64,000 nucleotides of DNA from Pyxicephalus adspersus (GCF_032062135.1 NC_092859.1:125867053-125931052); one strand, 5' to 3'; shown: positions 36,769-47,786, numbered from the stretch's first letter. The notes: generated by a model not told the origin, from the letters alone. Translations and numbers: made by a program.

Positions 36769-37229
36769 CCTGATTCAAGGATATCTGGAGTTGGTAGTGG
36801 TTTGTGTGCCCAGGCGCATTACAGTAGCAGTAGGAGGGAGCAGCAGCACTACTAAGCACACTATTACCAGTGGTAGCAGACCGAAATAGGTCTTGTTATG
36901 CATGTTTTCATAAGGTGATCTGTATCGGCAACTGTTCTAAATGAAGTAATTGAGAAAAAGAAGTAATTGCCCCACCAACAAGAACCCTACTGCCACTACC
37001 ATAACCGCTAACAGTACAAGAGGAAGAAAAACGATCCCTAAAATTGAGAAACCACTCCTAGTGATTTTTTTGCAAAAAATAATAATTTCAAACCTGTTTT
37101 AAAAAAATTCTGAATTCCTGCTTGAGTTTTAAAAACATCCGCTGATAAAATTAAATTACTTTAGTATGACTTGTATATAAAACAGTGAAGGTTGTGTTTT
37201 TTGGTTTAGTAGATGTCCTATCTGCAATA

Positions 37230-37560
37230 AAATACCTTACATGCTTGATTGTAGTTTTTTAATTGCACTTACATGTCTTTGCTCCAGCTGGGATGTGCCA
37301 TCTTCACTGGATCTTCTTCCTAGACTTGGGTCTTGGTCATCTAGATTGAATGGTCCACAATGATCTAACTCCCATGAGCTCATTCAATCCCAGCAGTCGC
37401 AGGGAAAGCCGGATGAGTTAGGTCTCTTGGCATAGTATTTTGTGACAAATGTGGACAGCGATCAGGCAGGTAAATGTTTTTTTGCAGATCATTGCCTGCC
37501 CCTTTCTACAATAAAGATCTGCATAATCATTCATTTTCAAACTGGAACTTTAATTCCTCT
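37230..37560. repeat. TTAA-type MITE, diverged
   Basis: The order of ATTGCACTTACATGTCTTTG, GCGATCAGGCAGGTAAATG and TGGAACTTTAATTCC parallels the elements at 44601-44966 and 61713-62063. Exact ends are unclear. Confidence 0.5.
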
Positions 37561-38715
37561 TTATAAACTCAAACTTATAGGAAGCCTAATGTGAAAGGAA
37601 CTGGCCTTGTGGAACTTTTTTAACACAGGTTTGCACAGAAAAGCATATTTTTGCTGCTGCTGGTTCAGTGAACACAGTTTCACCTCATTTACTAGCCCAA
37701 GTAAATATTTTCTTGGAAAATCAAAATCCACTTTGTGATGTAAGTATGTATTAGCCCTTTACTAAATCAGCCATACTTTCTACTTCCTATAAAGAGCATC
37801 CTTCTAAGCAATAAGCAACACATTGCTCTATAAACTGGTGTTATAAAGTGCATAAAAAGCACAATTTTACTTTAGTCTTCGAATAAGAATTCCCTATCTG
37901 GTTATTTTTGGCTGTCTGTGTCCCACAGGAAAGATTTCACTTTCTTCCACGGATGCTTTGTGAAATTATGTGGAATTACTATCTTAAAAAATTGTTATGG
38001 GAACATATGTCCCTAATGGATAATTTACCCTAACTTCTTGCACTAATGACAACTGTAAACTGTTGGATTTCTCCTTAATTTCTCTGCCAGAGATAATGGT
38101 CACCAGAACAAATAGGGATACATTTAGCCAAAAACTACAAATTACAAACTATATTTTAGTAATTGAATGTTGACTTTGCTCATTTGGAACCCAGGCCTTG
38201 GTTTTTAAATTACACCCAAGGCGGCAATATTCACCATACAATGGCTATTCCTGGAATGAATGGTTTGCACATAATGGGAACGGGACAGCAGAAAATGAAT
38301 CACTTGGCGAAGAGAGATATTTGGAATATCTTACACTTTATATATTTGGAAACTAAATTGTTTTTAAAAACTATGCTATGGTCTTCAGTGTCACCACATA
38401 GAAGACAAAAACTTAAAAAAGCAGAGAAAAGGAAATCCAAAAGTGTATAATTATAATTCCTGGTAAATTTTTTATACAGTTGAGTCAATCAAATGAGACT
38501 CGTAACTATGGGACAAAAGCTTTTGTTCAAATTAAACTTTTTAGGTTTTAATTTAATAATATTCTTAGTGAAGATTTATCATCCTTTTATCCAAACTTTT
38601 TGCACATTGGTTTCAATTAGAAAATGTCTGAATCAATTTTAATCACAATTCATACATTTTCTATGAACATATTAAATAGATTCTATGAATCCAATATTAA
38701 AAATCTGTGAATATT
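37561..38715. other. Intergenic, nothing recognised
   Basis: AT-rich DNA. A 95-codon open frame at 38163-38450 has no splice context or recognisable protein. Confidence 0.4.
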
Positions 38716-38818
38716 GGGTAAAATTTAGATGAATTGTGGGTGGCAACAATTATAAATAGAACATTAAGGGAGTCCATTTATAATTGTTGCCACCCAAGAT
38801 TCACCTAAATTTTATCCA
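38716..38818. repeat. Imperfect palindrome, about 48-bp arms
   Basis: GGTAAAATTTAGATGAAT and GGGTGGCAACAATTATAAAT on the left are mirrored by ATTTATAATTGTTGCCACCC and ATTCACCTAAATTTTATCC on the right around a short centre. It is a small foldback element or one end pair of a MITE. Confidence 0.85.
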
Positions 38819-38984
38819 CACACATTTACGCACAACTTTTCAGTGTACACATGAGTTATATTTTTACAATCGGCAATTCCTGATCAACATCTGCCCAACA
38901 AAAGGTAACCAAATTATTTTGCTCTGGGCAGCAGAGATGGAATATTTTTGAATGTTATAAATTATAGGCACTTACAGTTTAGTT

Positions 38985-39360
38985 TATGTGTAAAGTAACC
39001 CCCAAGGGGTAGACAACCTTTTTATGTGAAGTAAGACATTTTTTTTTCTTTAACACTCTTTTTTTTTGAAAAAAAAAAGGGTGACGTTTTCATCCCTGAA
39101 AATGAGAGCTTAGAGCCTCCTGGGCTACCCATGTCATGTCTTGGGAGGTTCCTGGCTGCTCCCTCTGCGCATGCCCGTAGCCAGAAGGAGGAGGAAGATG
39201 GACGAAGATGGTGGCTCATGGCGCTTCCTCCATGCTGAGATAGAGACAGGTAGCAGGATGGCCCAGGACCCAATTGAAGACATCTCCGACAGGATCGAGA
39301 GATCTAAGGAATTAAAGGTGAGTGAGGTTTTTTTTATGTTCAGTTTATTTCTGTTTGAAA
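38985..39360. repeat. TTAA-type MITE, diverged
   Basis: AAGGGGTAGACAACCTTTTT, GGAGGAGGAAGATGGACGAA and TTAAAGGTGAGTGAGG follow the order of the element at 32786-33291. Confidence 0.55.
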
Positions 39361-40384
39361 TAGGTTGGGTTTACTTTGCTTTTTTGTACCCTAAGACTTA
39401 GTTTACATGGACTGTTTCCCCAAAATTAAATTCATCATTTACAACACCATGTTTGAAATTTATATTCATTCTAGTGCACATAAGGGTGTTTTTCGCTGTA
39501 AAAAGATCACAGGTTGCATCATTTGGTGACTCCAAAAAAGCTAACACTCCCCTTGAACTGAATATATTTATGTGCATTTATAGACATTTATGAGTGTTTA
39601 TAGGTGTTTAATGACATGTAAAGGTGTTTACCCCACTGCTCTCCTCTTTAACCTCTCTTAGCCAAAAAAAAAAAGGCCTTTTTTTAAATATTGCAAAAAC
39701 GCCTATAAGCCCTGTAGGTGCTTTTCTAGGCTTTTTTAAGTCTAAATATTATTAGCTTTACTGTAAGTGTAAAGACTTTAAATTCGTTTTTTTATGTTTG
39801 CAAAGATAGAATGTTTAATAGAAAAAAAATTATTACAGAAAAGTTAGACATAAGAAAAGTATTCCATCTCTCTGAAGTATGCTACAATGATGTCTACCAC
39901 AAGGTGGCACTGCTGCAGCATGATACCTTAAGTCCTGTTATGCACTGCCACCAGAGTTACATTTCATTTGTAGAATCCAGCATTCTTATCCTAAACATTT
40001 CTTGTTTAAGTTTTAATAAAAAGTCTAGTGAACTGATATGCTCAAATCAGGATGTATAGAAGATTTGGCCAGTGTGCTACAGGCAGAAATTTTCTAAATG
40101 GATTTACTGAATGGAAATGAACATGAGCAGGGGAAAGTTTCCACAAAGATAAATAGAATGCTTGCAGTGCAGATGGATGTATCATTTATGTTCCATAGTT
40201 TGCAGTCTCATTTTGCAGTGCATATTGAATTTGCTATTAATATTGTTTTGCTTCTTATAGTATGAACAACAAAATCCAATTTTTATTTAATTGATGCTAG
40301 TAATAATCTCATGTATTCTTATATACTGCAAGATACCCCCATAGCTAACCATATTGCCTGGCCAAAAACAAAGTACAAACAATT
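39361..40384. other. Intergenic, nothing recognised
   Basis: AT-rich DNA with short internal echoes of GTTTATAGGTG-type words at 39570-39630. No exon is supported. Confidence 0.4.
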
Positions 40385-40690
40385 GAATATGGGAGAGCCT
40401 GAATGCTGTGTAAAGTCTTCTCCGACACATCCCAAACATCCTCATTGGGGTTAAGGTCCGGACATCACATGTGCAAAAGTGATGTCTCATTCTCCCTGGA
40501 CCACTCTTTCACAAGTTATGTCTGATGAATACTTGCATTGTCCTCTTGGAATATATCCATGTCATCAGGAAAGAAAAAAACCATTGATGGAAAAACATGG
40601 TCATTTACTATATTCTGGTAGTCAGCTGACCTCATTTTTTGGGCAAATAACATTGCTGAACAAAGACCTTACCAACTGAAGCAACACCAG
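40385..40690 (-). pseudogene. Tc1-like transposase fragment, decayed
   Basis: On the minus strand the translation resembles the C-terminal half of Tc1/mariner-superfamily transposases. A block like [20 protein letters not shown] is followed by KEWSRENETS and then, in another frame, DLNPNEDVWDVSEK. The last is the counterpart of the conserved DLNPIENLW block. In-frame stops and a frame change show that it is dead. Its N-terminal side runs into the 30-bp minisatellite at 40690-41000. Confidence 0.75.
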
Positions 40691-41000
40691 ATCATACCTC
40701 TGCCCCCACAGGTACCCTAGATCATAAAACTGCCCCCACAGGTACCCCAGATCATAACACTGCCCCCACAGATACAGCAAATCATAACACTGCCCTCACA
40801 GGTACCCCCTAATCACAACACTGCCCTCACAGGTACCCTAGATCTTAACACTGCCCCCACAGATACCCCGATCCACACACTGCCCCCACAGGTACCCCAC
40901 ATAATAACACTGCCCCAGCAGATACCCCAGATCATATCACCACCCCCAGATGTACCCCAGATCATAACATTGCCCCCACAGGTACCCCAGATCAGAACAG
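40690..41000 (-). repeat. 30-bp minisatellite derived from transposase sequence
   Basis: About ten imperfect units of the type ATCATAACACTGCCCCCAC plus AGGTACCCCAG. On the minus strand each unit reads close to VMIWGTCGGS, the GGSVMIWG-like block that stands just upstream of the adjoining transposase remnant in Tc1-like proteins. The array therefore arose by expansion inside the element. Confidence 0.88.
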
Positions 41001-41634
41001 ATTGCCACTTTATAAATAAAGTGAACAAGACTTTGATGCAAAAGTGGTGAATAGGCTGAAAAGTGGCAATTTTTTCAGCTGACTTACACATAAATAGAGA
41101 AGTGCAGCACTGTGTAATAATACAGTCATGTTCATTCCTGTCTATATGAGCCCCATGGTTTAGTAGATCAGGTGTAAGATTTTTTTTTTACACAAAATGT
41201 TTTTTTATTGAGAAATAAAACAAGACATAAGTGTTACAGACATAATTATATCTCATATAACAATAAAATGACACCAAAAAAAGAAGAATAAAAAGGGGGA
41301 CTAGAAAGGGAATAACAATAGGCGGTCCATTTTTCAGCATCTAGAATAATTAGCATTAAAGTAGCAGAACACAATAATAATATAAAAAGAAAAAACATAG
41401 AAACAACTTACAAACCCACTAGAGATTGTTCAAAATCAACACACATATATTATCTGAAAACATAAACATTTCCCACAGGTCTAAGATTTTTTAGGTGCAC
41501 TGGTTTGAATTCATCAAAACTGCCAGATATACAGAATACAAGGTACAAATAATATCAAGTATTAGTACATACAATAATGGACTTTGGCCATAATATTTAC
41601 AATCATTGAAAGTGATTGCATAATATTGTCTCTG
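41001..41634. other. AT-rich DNA, possible retroelement tail
   Basis: TTTTTTTATTGAGAAATAAAACAAG near 41200 followed by A-rich sequence resembles an inverted 3' end of a retroelement. I cannot assign it. Confidence 0.35.
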
Positions 41635-41672
41635 ATTCTGATGCGTTTCACTGATAGGTTTCCTCAGGGGAC
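41635..41672 (-). ncRNA. Hammerhead-like motif, weak stems
   Basis: On the minus strand: CTGAGGA, AACCTATCAGT, GAAA, CGCA, T, C. Both core boxes are intact. Stem II is reduced to AC/GT and stem I does not pair next to the core. It abuts the MITE at 41672-41843, so outer sequence may have been displaced. Confidence 0.3.
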
Positions 41673-41843
41673 TTAAGCTGCATACACACCTGCAATTTTT
41701 CTCGTTGGAAAGGATCTTTCACGATCCTTTCCAACGAGAAAAGACTGCACGATGCATGACTGTACACACGGCAGACTTTCGCACGATAATTGGCCGATAC
41801 CGATTATCGGGCGAGAAAAATTTGCCGTGTGTACGCAGCTTTA
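41672..41843. mobile_element. Short MITE with TTAAGCTGCATACACAC ends
   Basis: TTAAGCTGCATACACACCTG is mirrored by GTGTGTACGCAGCTTTA. Inside, TTTCTCGTTGGAAAGGATC folds on GATCCTTTCCAACGAGAAA. This is a compact relative of 21683-22046. Confidence 0.85.
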
Positions 41844-42090
41844 CTAGAGAGACTCTTACTAGTTGATAGAGTAGTAACAGTAGAAAAACAATAGTAAAGA
41901 AAAATAGAACTGCTTAGCTAATGATTAGTATTGTTGAGGTACCAAATCTTGGAAAGTCAAGTGTTTTATTAAAAAGTATACTTCCCCATTTGATGTAAGG
42001 AGAATCAAGAAAAGGGGAAGAAATGTATACCAGATAGAATGATTTTAAAGGTACCAAATATCAAAGTAGGATAAAATTGTATTTTGGATA

Positions 42091-42235
42091 TGAATAATGA
42101 TGTGAAATGATAGCAGGCATATTGGGCTGGCATCAGGGCACATCTAGGTAATGTATACCTTTTCCTATATAGCTTACGTAGATGTGCCCTGTTGCCAGTC
42201 CAAGATGCCTGCTATAATTTCACATCATGATCCAT
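42091..42235. repeat. Inner palindrome, about 65-bp arms
   Basis: AATGATGTGAAATGATAGCA and CAGGGCACATCTA on the left are mirrored by TAGATGTGCCCTG and TGCTATAATTTCACATCAT on the right, with a centre of about 10-20 bp. Confidence 0.85.
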
Positions 42236-42256
42236 AATAATCATGGGTCAACAATA

Positions 42257-42301
42257 AAACTCCTGATGAAGTAGACCAGATCTGAGAAACGCGTAGAGTT
42301 T
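42257..42301 (+). ncRNA. Hammerhead ribozyme-like motif, best stem I
   Basis: AAACTC, CTGATGA, a 16-nt stem II region, GAAA, CGCG, T, A, GAGTTT. AAACTC and GAGTTT pair perfectly over 6 bp exactly outside the core, as stem I of a hammerhead must. CTGATGA and GAAA match the conserved core. Stem II is weak (AGA/TCT plus mismatches). The stem III position is the self-complementary ACGCGT, with no loop, so only an intermolecular stem is possible. The predicted cleavage site follows A at 42295. Confidence 0.5.
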
Positions 42302-42640
42302 CTCAGATACCCTTGATCCATCTGTTGACTACCCCATCATTATCAAGATTGGGCTAATAAAAAATGTATTGTTATTGGTAGCAGAAATTTGGTCTTGAGC
42401 TAGCATCCTATATATAAATATAGCAGGAGATTTATGTTTAGTGCCTTTTGAGGCCTCATTGTTTGCTTTTATGATTCATATGTGTATACAATGTGTTTAC
42501 AACAAAACATAATACTTTTTAATATTAATGTGTGAATAAAAATTACAATTTTTATCTTACTTTGATATTTGGTAACTTTAAAATCTCTCTCTAGTATACT
42601 TTTCTTAATTCTCCTTATCTCAAATGGGGAAGTATACTTT

Positions 42641-43054
42641 TCAATGAAACAGTAGTACATATTGAGTAGGTATATCAATATGAATCAATGGGTATATCAA
42701 TTGAGTGGGTATATCAATTAAATAGTGTAAAGTGTTCATTTGTGCTATAACATTGTATGTTTTTTTTGGTGTTACCTATGTGTATGGGTACATTGTGTTG
42801 TAGCATTGTATAGGTGTTTAAATATATTCTATATGTATGGGTATATATACACATGTAGGTTTATATGGGGCTAACACATATAACCAGTGAAAGAGGAATT
42901 TATCTCTCTCTACCTCCTTTTTAGTTATTCTTGAGTAATTCACAAGTAAAGCCTTCTTCCAATTCCCGACACTAGATGCTTTTATGCATGCTCATCATAA
43001 AGACAAAACAGACAAAAAGAGCTTCACCCTTCCCAAAAGCTTCTTAGATACATT
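42641..43054. other. Intergenic, nothing recognised
   Basis: AT-rich DNA with short echoes of GTGGGTATATCAATT near 42670-42720. Confidence 0.4.
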
Positions 43055-43315
43055 AACCCAGTGTAACTCCACCTTTCTATCATGGGGGAACCCTTGAAAT
43101 AATGGTCTTGTCTTCAGGGAACCCCTTCTATAATTACTATATACATAACTCAGAGTACATTAGTGTGGTGGTCAGTAGGAAGAATACCTCTTACATTGCT
43201 GGCCAGTGGGAAGAATGTCACTCTTATAGATAGCCAAAAAGATGGCCTGAGAGTCACAAATTGCTCAGTAAACCTCTATCAACCTCTGGAGGAACCCTGG
43301 TTAAGAAACACTGCA
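43055..43315. mobile_element. hAT-like MITE (CAGTG... GAAACACTG)
   Basis: It contains CATGGGGGAACCCTTGAAAT, TCTTACATTGCTGGCCAGTG and a right end CCTGGTTAAGAAACACTG. Further copies or fragments are at 25720-25800 and 55811-55990. The CAGTG/CACTG ends are of hAT type by general rule. Confidence 0.65.
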
Positions 43316-43563
43316 CTAACCAGAACTGTAATTACCTCTCCACTTTGCAATATGCTCTTATCTGCTTTTTCTGTGTGAAGGCAGCAATTACTGTTCTTGG
43401 CAGAAGAATCCCAAATGGAAAGGTATATCCACCCTTATCTTGCACCATATTCTTCCTATTAGCAGAAACATTACAGAGCTAATCACCTTGTCTCCTCCCT
43501 AATTTCTGAGCATAGTACTGGTTACATGACTCTCTACCTTTTCTCCCTCATATATTTCTCTGA

Positions 43564-43875
43564 TTAAGGCTATGTACATACGCTAGATTTTTGTTGTTGG
43601 AAATTATCTTTCACAATCATTTCTAATTACAAAAGACCGAAAGAATGAAAAAACGCTGTACATACAGCCCTGTTCTTTGGAGAGGGGAGTGGGGAGAATG
43701 AGCGAGCAGCACCCCTGTGCACTCCCCTCCCTTCACTTCCATTGTGGTCATTGGTCTTCCAGGACGGATACATGAATGACGGCTGACTGCCCCTGTACAC
43801 ACACCAGATTGTATTCTAAGATCGACCCTGAGGCTTGTACCGGCTGAGAATCATCTGACGTATTTACGTAGCCTA
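43564..43875. mobile_element. MITE related to 21683-22046, diverged
   Basis: TTAAGGCTATGTACATACGC at the left, TATTTACGTAGCC at the right, and a GGAGAGGGGAGTGGGGAGAA block in the middle match the order seen at 21683-22046. Confidence 0.65.
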
Positions 43876-44600
43876 CGTCCTGCAGCATTGGCTCAGTCAA
43901 TGTCTAAAGGGCAAGGTTGCATATATTGCTTCTCACACTAGAACGGTCATGCCATTGATGCCTATGCCTATTAACCGTATGTATGTAAATAAATGCAGAG
44001 ATGCCACCACAGTGTTTCTTTGCTTCTGCAGAAGTTTTAAAATGAAATCAGTCTGTGTTATCGCTGTAAACTTAATAGATCAGAATTATGTGTATACACC
44101 TATGTTTACCTGTACAGTACAAGCACAGATCTGTCAGCTTGCACGAACATGTGCTTTCCTCTATGAGCATACTTTTTTTTTTATCATTTGGGAAATGCCA
44201 TTTCAAAGCTTTCCTTGCATTCAGTGAGTTTTGAAGGACAGAATACCAACAGCAGTCTGCCAGCATTAAGTCAGGTGGCAAAGAAATCTATAAAACCCAT
44301 TAGCAATCCTCTCACATATCCCAGACTCCTGAGATCGGATCAGTTTAGTAGTGCAGGTCTCCTACATATTCTCGCCAAGCTCCTGTCAGTAAGTGGAATG
44401 ATTGGCCAGTGTATCTAATAGTAATGAAATGACCTTATTCATGTACTGGGGGGTCCCAGGTTTTACAATTGCCAGGGGAAGAGGTGTATATTGTAGGAGA
44501 GTGAAACAAACTGAGCAATTTTTGATTCCCCTTCACATTTTGACAGTGCCAAAGGTCAGAGAGTGAGAGTGAGACACACAACAATTAAACAAAATTAACA

Positions 44601-44966
44601 TTAAAGCGAACTAATGTCATGGAATAAAAATTTGCAATCAGACATGTCTTCAATGCAGAAAGAGGAGATGCCCATTCTGCAATAAATCACACTTACTTGC
44701 CTGGTTGCTGCCTTCTATTTGGAAAATATGAGAGGCATGCGCAGCTCAGCATACAATGATGACATGCGCTGGGTATCCTGCCATTCCCCAGGGCTGCCAG
44801 GACTAAATGAACTCCCACACCCAAATGCCATCCCAGCCTGGCTAATCAAGATGGCAAAAGGTCAAAACCAGGAAAAGAAAAAAGGACATCGCCTGTCGCT
44901 TCTGCATTAGACGACCTCCCTGATTGCAAATATTTTGAAAAAGGGTTTATTTCTGCTTCAATTTAA
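44601..44966. mobile_element. TTAA-flanked MITE
   Basis: Starts TTAAAGCGAACTAATGTC and ends TTTCTGCTTCAATTTAA. Internal ACATCGCCTGTCGCTTCTGC is shared with 50770-50790. TTAA at both borders. Confidence 0.65.
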
Positions 44967-45446
44967 AATTAGTGTAATCAATAACATATTTAATTTTGCA
45001 AGATTCTCATTTCTTTTCAAGTTACTTTACTGTTGATCTTCCTTGTTATCTCTCTTTCTGACAAAAATAAACTGAAAGAATTTCAAACAAAAATTGAAAG
45101 CTAAACATGCAGATGTTGTTCCAATATTTACTTTCAAACTAATGTTCTCCCCTGCTATACTTCTTTTCCATCACAGGATGTCTTCAGTGTGGTAGCCAAC
45201 ATCATTTAAACATCTGCATCTGAGCCCAGGCTGTCCTACCCACCCCTGCATGTAATAAAGTCATATCTGTGTCATTCTGCTTTCTCCTCCTATCAACAGG
45301 CACCTTGTCATTACATAAACTGGGTCCTTCTGCGGCCTCTTTTTTCCTGCTCTAACCCAGGGACTGCAAATTGTTGTATTGAATGCAATACTGGGCAGGA
45401 AGGCTATTTTCCCAGTATTCATTTAAAGGGTTAATTTTGGCTTAAG

Positions 45447-45720
45447 TATATTATTATTATCATTATTATTATTATTATTATTAATAATATTATTAAACTG
45501 TATTTATATAGAGCCAACATTTTACGCAGCGCAGTACATTGAATAAAGGTTGCTAATGACTGACAAGTACAAACAATGACACAGGAGGAGGAAAAGACCC
45601 TGTCCAAAGAGCTTACAATCTAAGAGGAGAGGAATGGCCCACACAATAGGAGGGGGATATGGGATGGTGGTAAGTAGTAAGGGTTTAAGAGACAGAAGTA
45701 GATGGGTAGGCGAATTCCAA
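45447..45720 (-). repeat. Retroposon 3' end with (ATT)n tail
   Basis: An ATT/AAT run at 45447-45495 is followed by TTTATATAGAGCCAACATTT, ACGCAGCGCAGTACATTG and AAGAGCTTACAATCTAAGAG. Same family and strand as 8575-8800. Confidence 0.8.
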
Positions 45721-46359
45721 AAATGGGTTTTAAGGGCTCTTTTAAAATAAGAAATTGAATCTTATCCAGGTGAATATTAGGAGTCCTGATTTATAGGCAG
45801 GTATGTCCATAATTTAATATGTATGTCCATAGTATAGTCATAGTATGTTTATAAATTCTAAGCTGATAGCAATATTGTTATTAAAGGAAAAGTTGCAAAG
45901 ACTAGAAGTAGACATAAGAAAAGATATACTGTGTCAATGCAGATACAATTCAGCTGTCTTGTTGCTTCCAGTTACCCTGAAACACAGAATGTTTATAGCT
46001 GCACAAATTGACCTCTCTAGCACAAGAATTGATGGCAGTGCATCATACATTTTCTTCTAAATGGCAGACGGCATCCTACTGCAGGGAAGATATTGGCTTC
46101 TGACAGTAAAATCATTTTAACACACAGTGAATTTTAATGGTATTGATGATTAATCAGAGTTATTACACATTAATGCATGACAAGACTAATTACCTGCATA
46201 TACCTTTGTGACCCAGTCTATGGTCCATTAGTGCTTCATTAACAGGGAGGATTTATGTCTGAGCAATTAAGAGCATTATGATTATCCCCTAATACTTTAA
46301 TATGGGAGATTGAAGGTTAGGAATAAAACACTAATGACTGCTTGCAAAAATATTTAGTT

Positions 46360-46367
46360 TTTTATTT
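46360..46367 (-). terminator. Possible polyadenylation signal of the aquaporin gene
   Basis: GAAATAAAAAAC on the minus strand, about 425 bp past the stop codon. It is a reasonable 3' UTR length, but no transcript supports it. Confidence 0.35.
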
Positions 46368-46789
46368 CAAGTTTTAAAGCAAGTAATTAGGTATATTACA
46401 TATCAGTCACATGATGACCATTTTCAAAAGAAAGAAAATAGGTTATTTATTTAATTTACTAATTGACAAATTATCTTTCTGCAGTCCTTCAGTCCTTAAA
46501 AGATAACAGCCGTTCACGTCAGTACTTGTACCCCCTCCCCCCCTCCCCATTTCCTAGCAGCCTATAGCGTAGTGTCCCCACTATAGTAATACAATTGCAC
46601 ACACAAATTATGGCCGATCTGGCCTTTTGACATGCCGGGAATAGTGGGAAGATAATGGCACGCCAGAAGGAACACATGCAAACATGTATACATTATCCAA
46701 CATTCCATGCATATTCAGTGGAAATTTGGCTTGTATTATTTGATATCACATCATTCCCTGAGCTCAGTTTAAAGAATATAAGAAGTCAA

Positions 46790-46964
46790 TCATGGCATAT
46801 TGGCGAGTTCATGCTTTTCAAATTGTTCAGTATCAACATCCTGATTTGTGCTCTCTTGTCCATTGTGATGATGGGCTTCAATGCAGAGGATGTATACGTA
46901 TGCCCCAAGTGCTCCACCAACCAGAGGTCCAACCACAGGAATCCACCAGAAGTTATTGCCAGTT
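46790..46964 (-). CDS. AQP10: Aquaglyceroporin, exon 6 (C-terminus)
   Basis: After the CATACAG acceptor the exon completes a Thr codon and reads TGNNFWWIPVVGPLVGGALG, the last membrane segment. The cytoplasmic tail IEAHHHNG... ends in HELANMP and TGA at 46790. The FWWIP-V-PL-G block is conserved across AQP3, AQP7, AQP9 and AQP10. The tail length and its HH motif resemble both AQP9 and AQP10, so this exon alone does not separate them. Confidence 0.92.
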
Positions 46965-47568
46965 CTGTATGAAAAGGAAAAAAATTGAATGGACATCATT
47001 ATGTAAGACTATATAAAGGTATGTTTGCTAGCTAAGACTGAACAAGGCTAAATGCCAAAACTGATACCACTACATATACTATACATGTGTATTAGTATCT
47101 CCATGTATCACTAGTATAAAAAACAAAAATCTATAACTAAACAAAACTGTGCTAGACACAACTTTCACACATGCTGCCCTTTGTACTAACCTTGACAATC
47201 TAACTACAAAATAAATCATTGGCATTTTACATAACCCGTCACCAGTACACTGACAACAAATATCAGGTGAAAAAAACGATATCTGTAACTTTTTCTGTAT
47301 TGGCCATATATAAAAAAAACATATTTTACTTTTTTGGATATAATGTTTCACTGATATCAGTTTGGTAATGCACAAATGCAATTAAAACTCCATTCTTTAT
47401 TCTTCACTTCTGAAACCTATAGTCTAATTTAGAATGCAAACCCATATTACAATAAATTATCAGAAAAAAATGTATCACATTTATTGGCAACATCTATAAT
47501 ATATGATATCCTAGGTAAGCATGCACATATCTATTAGGAACATGTTTAAGTCTTGTTAAATTACTTAC

Positions 47569-47786
47569 GTGAAAACCTCATAACCCCATCCAGCTGCTGC
47601 TGTGAAGATGCGTGGTCCTAAGTCTCTAGCTGGGTTCATAGCACCTCCACAATTAGATCCAAGAGAGAGTCCAAGAAGCATAATGAGAAGGCCGACTGCA
47701 ATTGGCTCCAGTCCCTTAGGGGCTGCAATGTTCTTTTTATCAAATATGGCAAATACCATAATGAGCAAAAGTGCAGTAGACAGTAT
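47569..47786 (-). CDS. AQP10: Aquaglyceroporin, exon 5 with second NPA box
   Basis: The 218-bp exon starts at a TTTTTACAG acceptor in phase 0 and ends TTTTCAC|GTAAGT in phase 2. It encodes membrane segments 4-5 and the second pore half-helix. NPA lies at 47628-47636 and is followed by Arg-Asp; the Asp is the residue that marks glycerol-conducting aquaporins. LGLSLGSNCGGAMNPARDLG and GWGYEVF match my recollection of human AQP10 (LGLSMGANCG, DLGPRLFT, GWGPEVF) better than AQP9 (SSLGLNSGCAMNPARDLSPR). FAIFD and GLEPIAVGLLI are closer to AQP9. Confidence 0.95.

Larger units (their letters stand above)
36041..36823 (+). mobile_element. Solo LTR with 5-bp target duplication
   Basis: The unit starts TGTAAGGAAC and ends GCGCATTACA, with TGTAA/TTACA forming the short terminal inverted repeat. 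GTAGC occurs on both sides (36036-36040 and 36824-36828), a 5-bp target-site duplication. At 783 bp, with a TATA-like ATTTAAGG near 36481, an AATAAA near 36763 and no internal region, it fits a solo LTR left by recombination of a retroelement, probably Ty3/gypsy-like. The tandem CCAGCCCTGACCTCGGATTG pair at about 36627 and 36668 is internal. The open frame at 36073-36618 is not a gene. Confidence 0.88.
41970..42640 (+). mobile_element. Long inverted-repeat element with hammerhead-like motif
   Basis: Arms at 41970-42084 and 42535-42640 are inverted over about 110 bp with small differences (AAAAGTATACTTCCCCATTT at the outside, CCAAATATCAAAGTA at the inside). The 450-bp centre contains a second palindrome (42091-42235) and then the motif at 42257-42301. 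No protein is encoded. Confidence 0.85.

Noticed and set aside
40690..41000. CRISPR-like array
   Set aside because: A 30-bp tandem repeat without spacers, explained by the adjoining transposase sequence.
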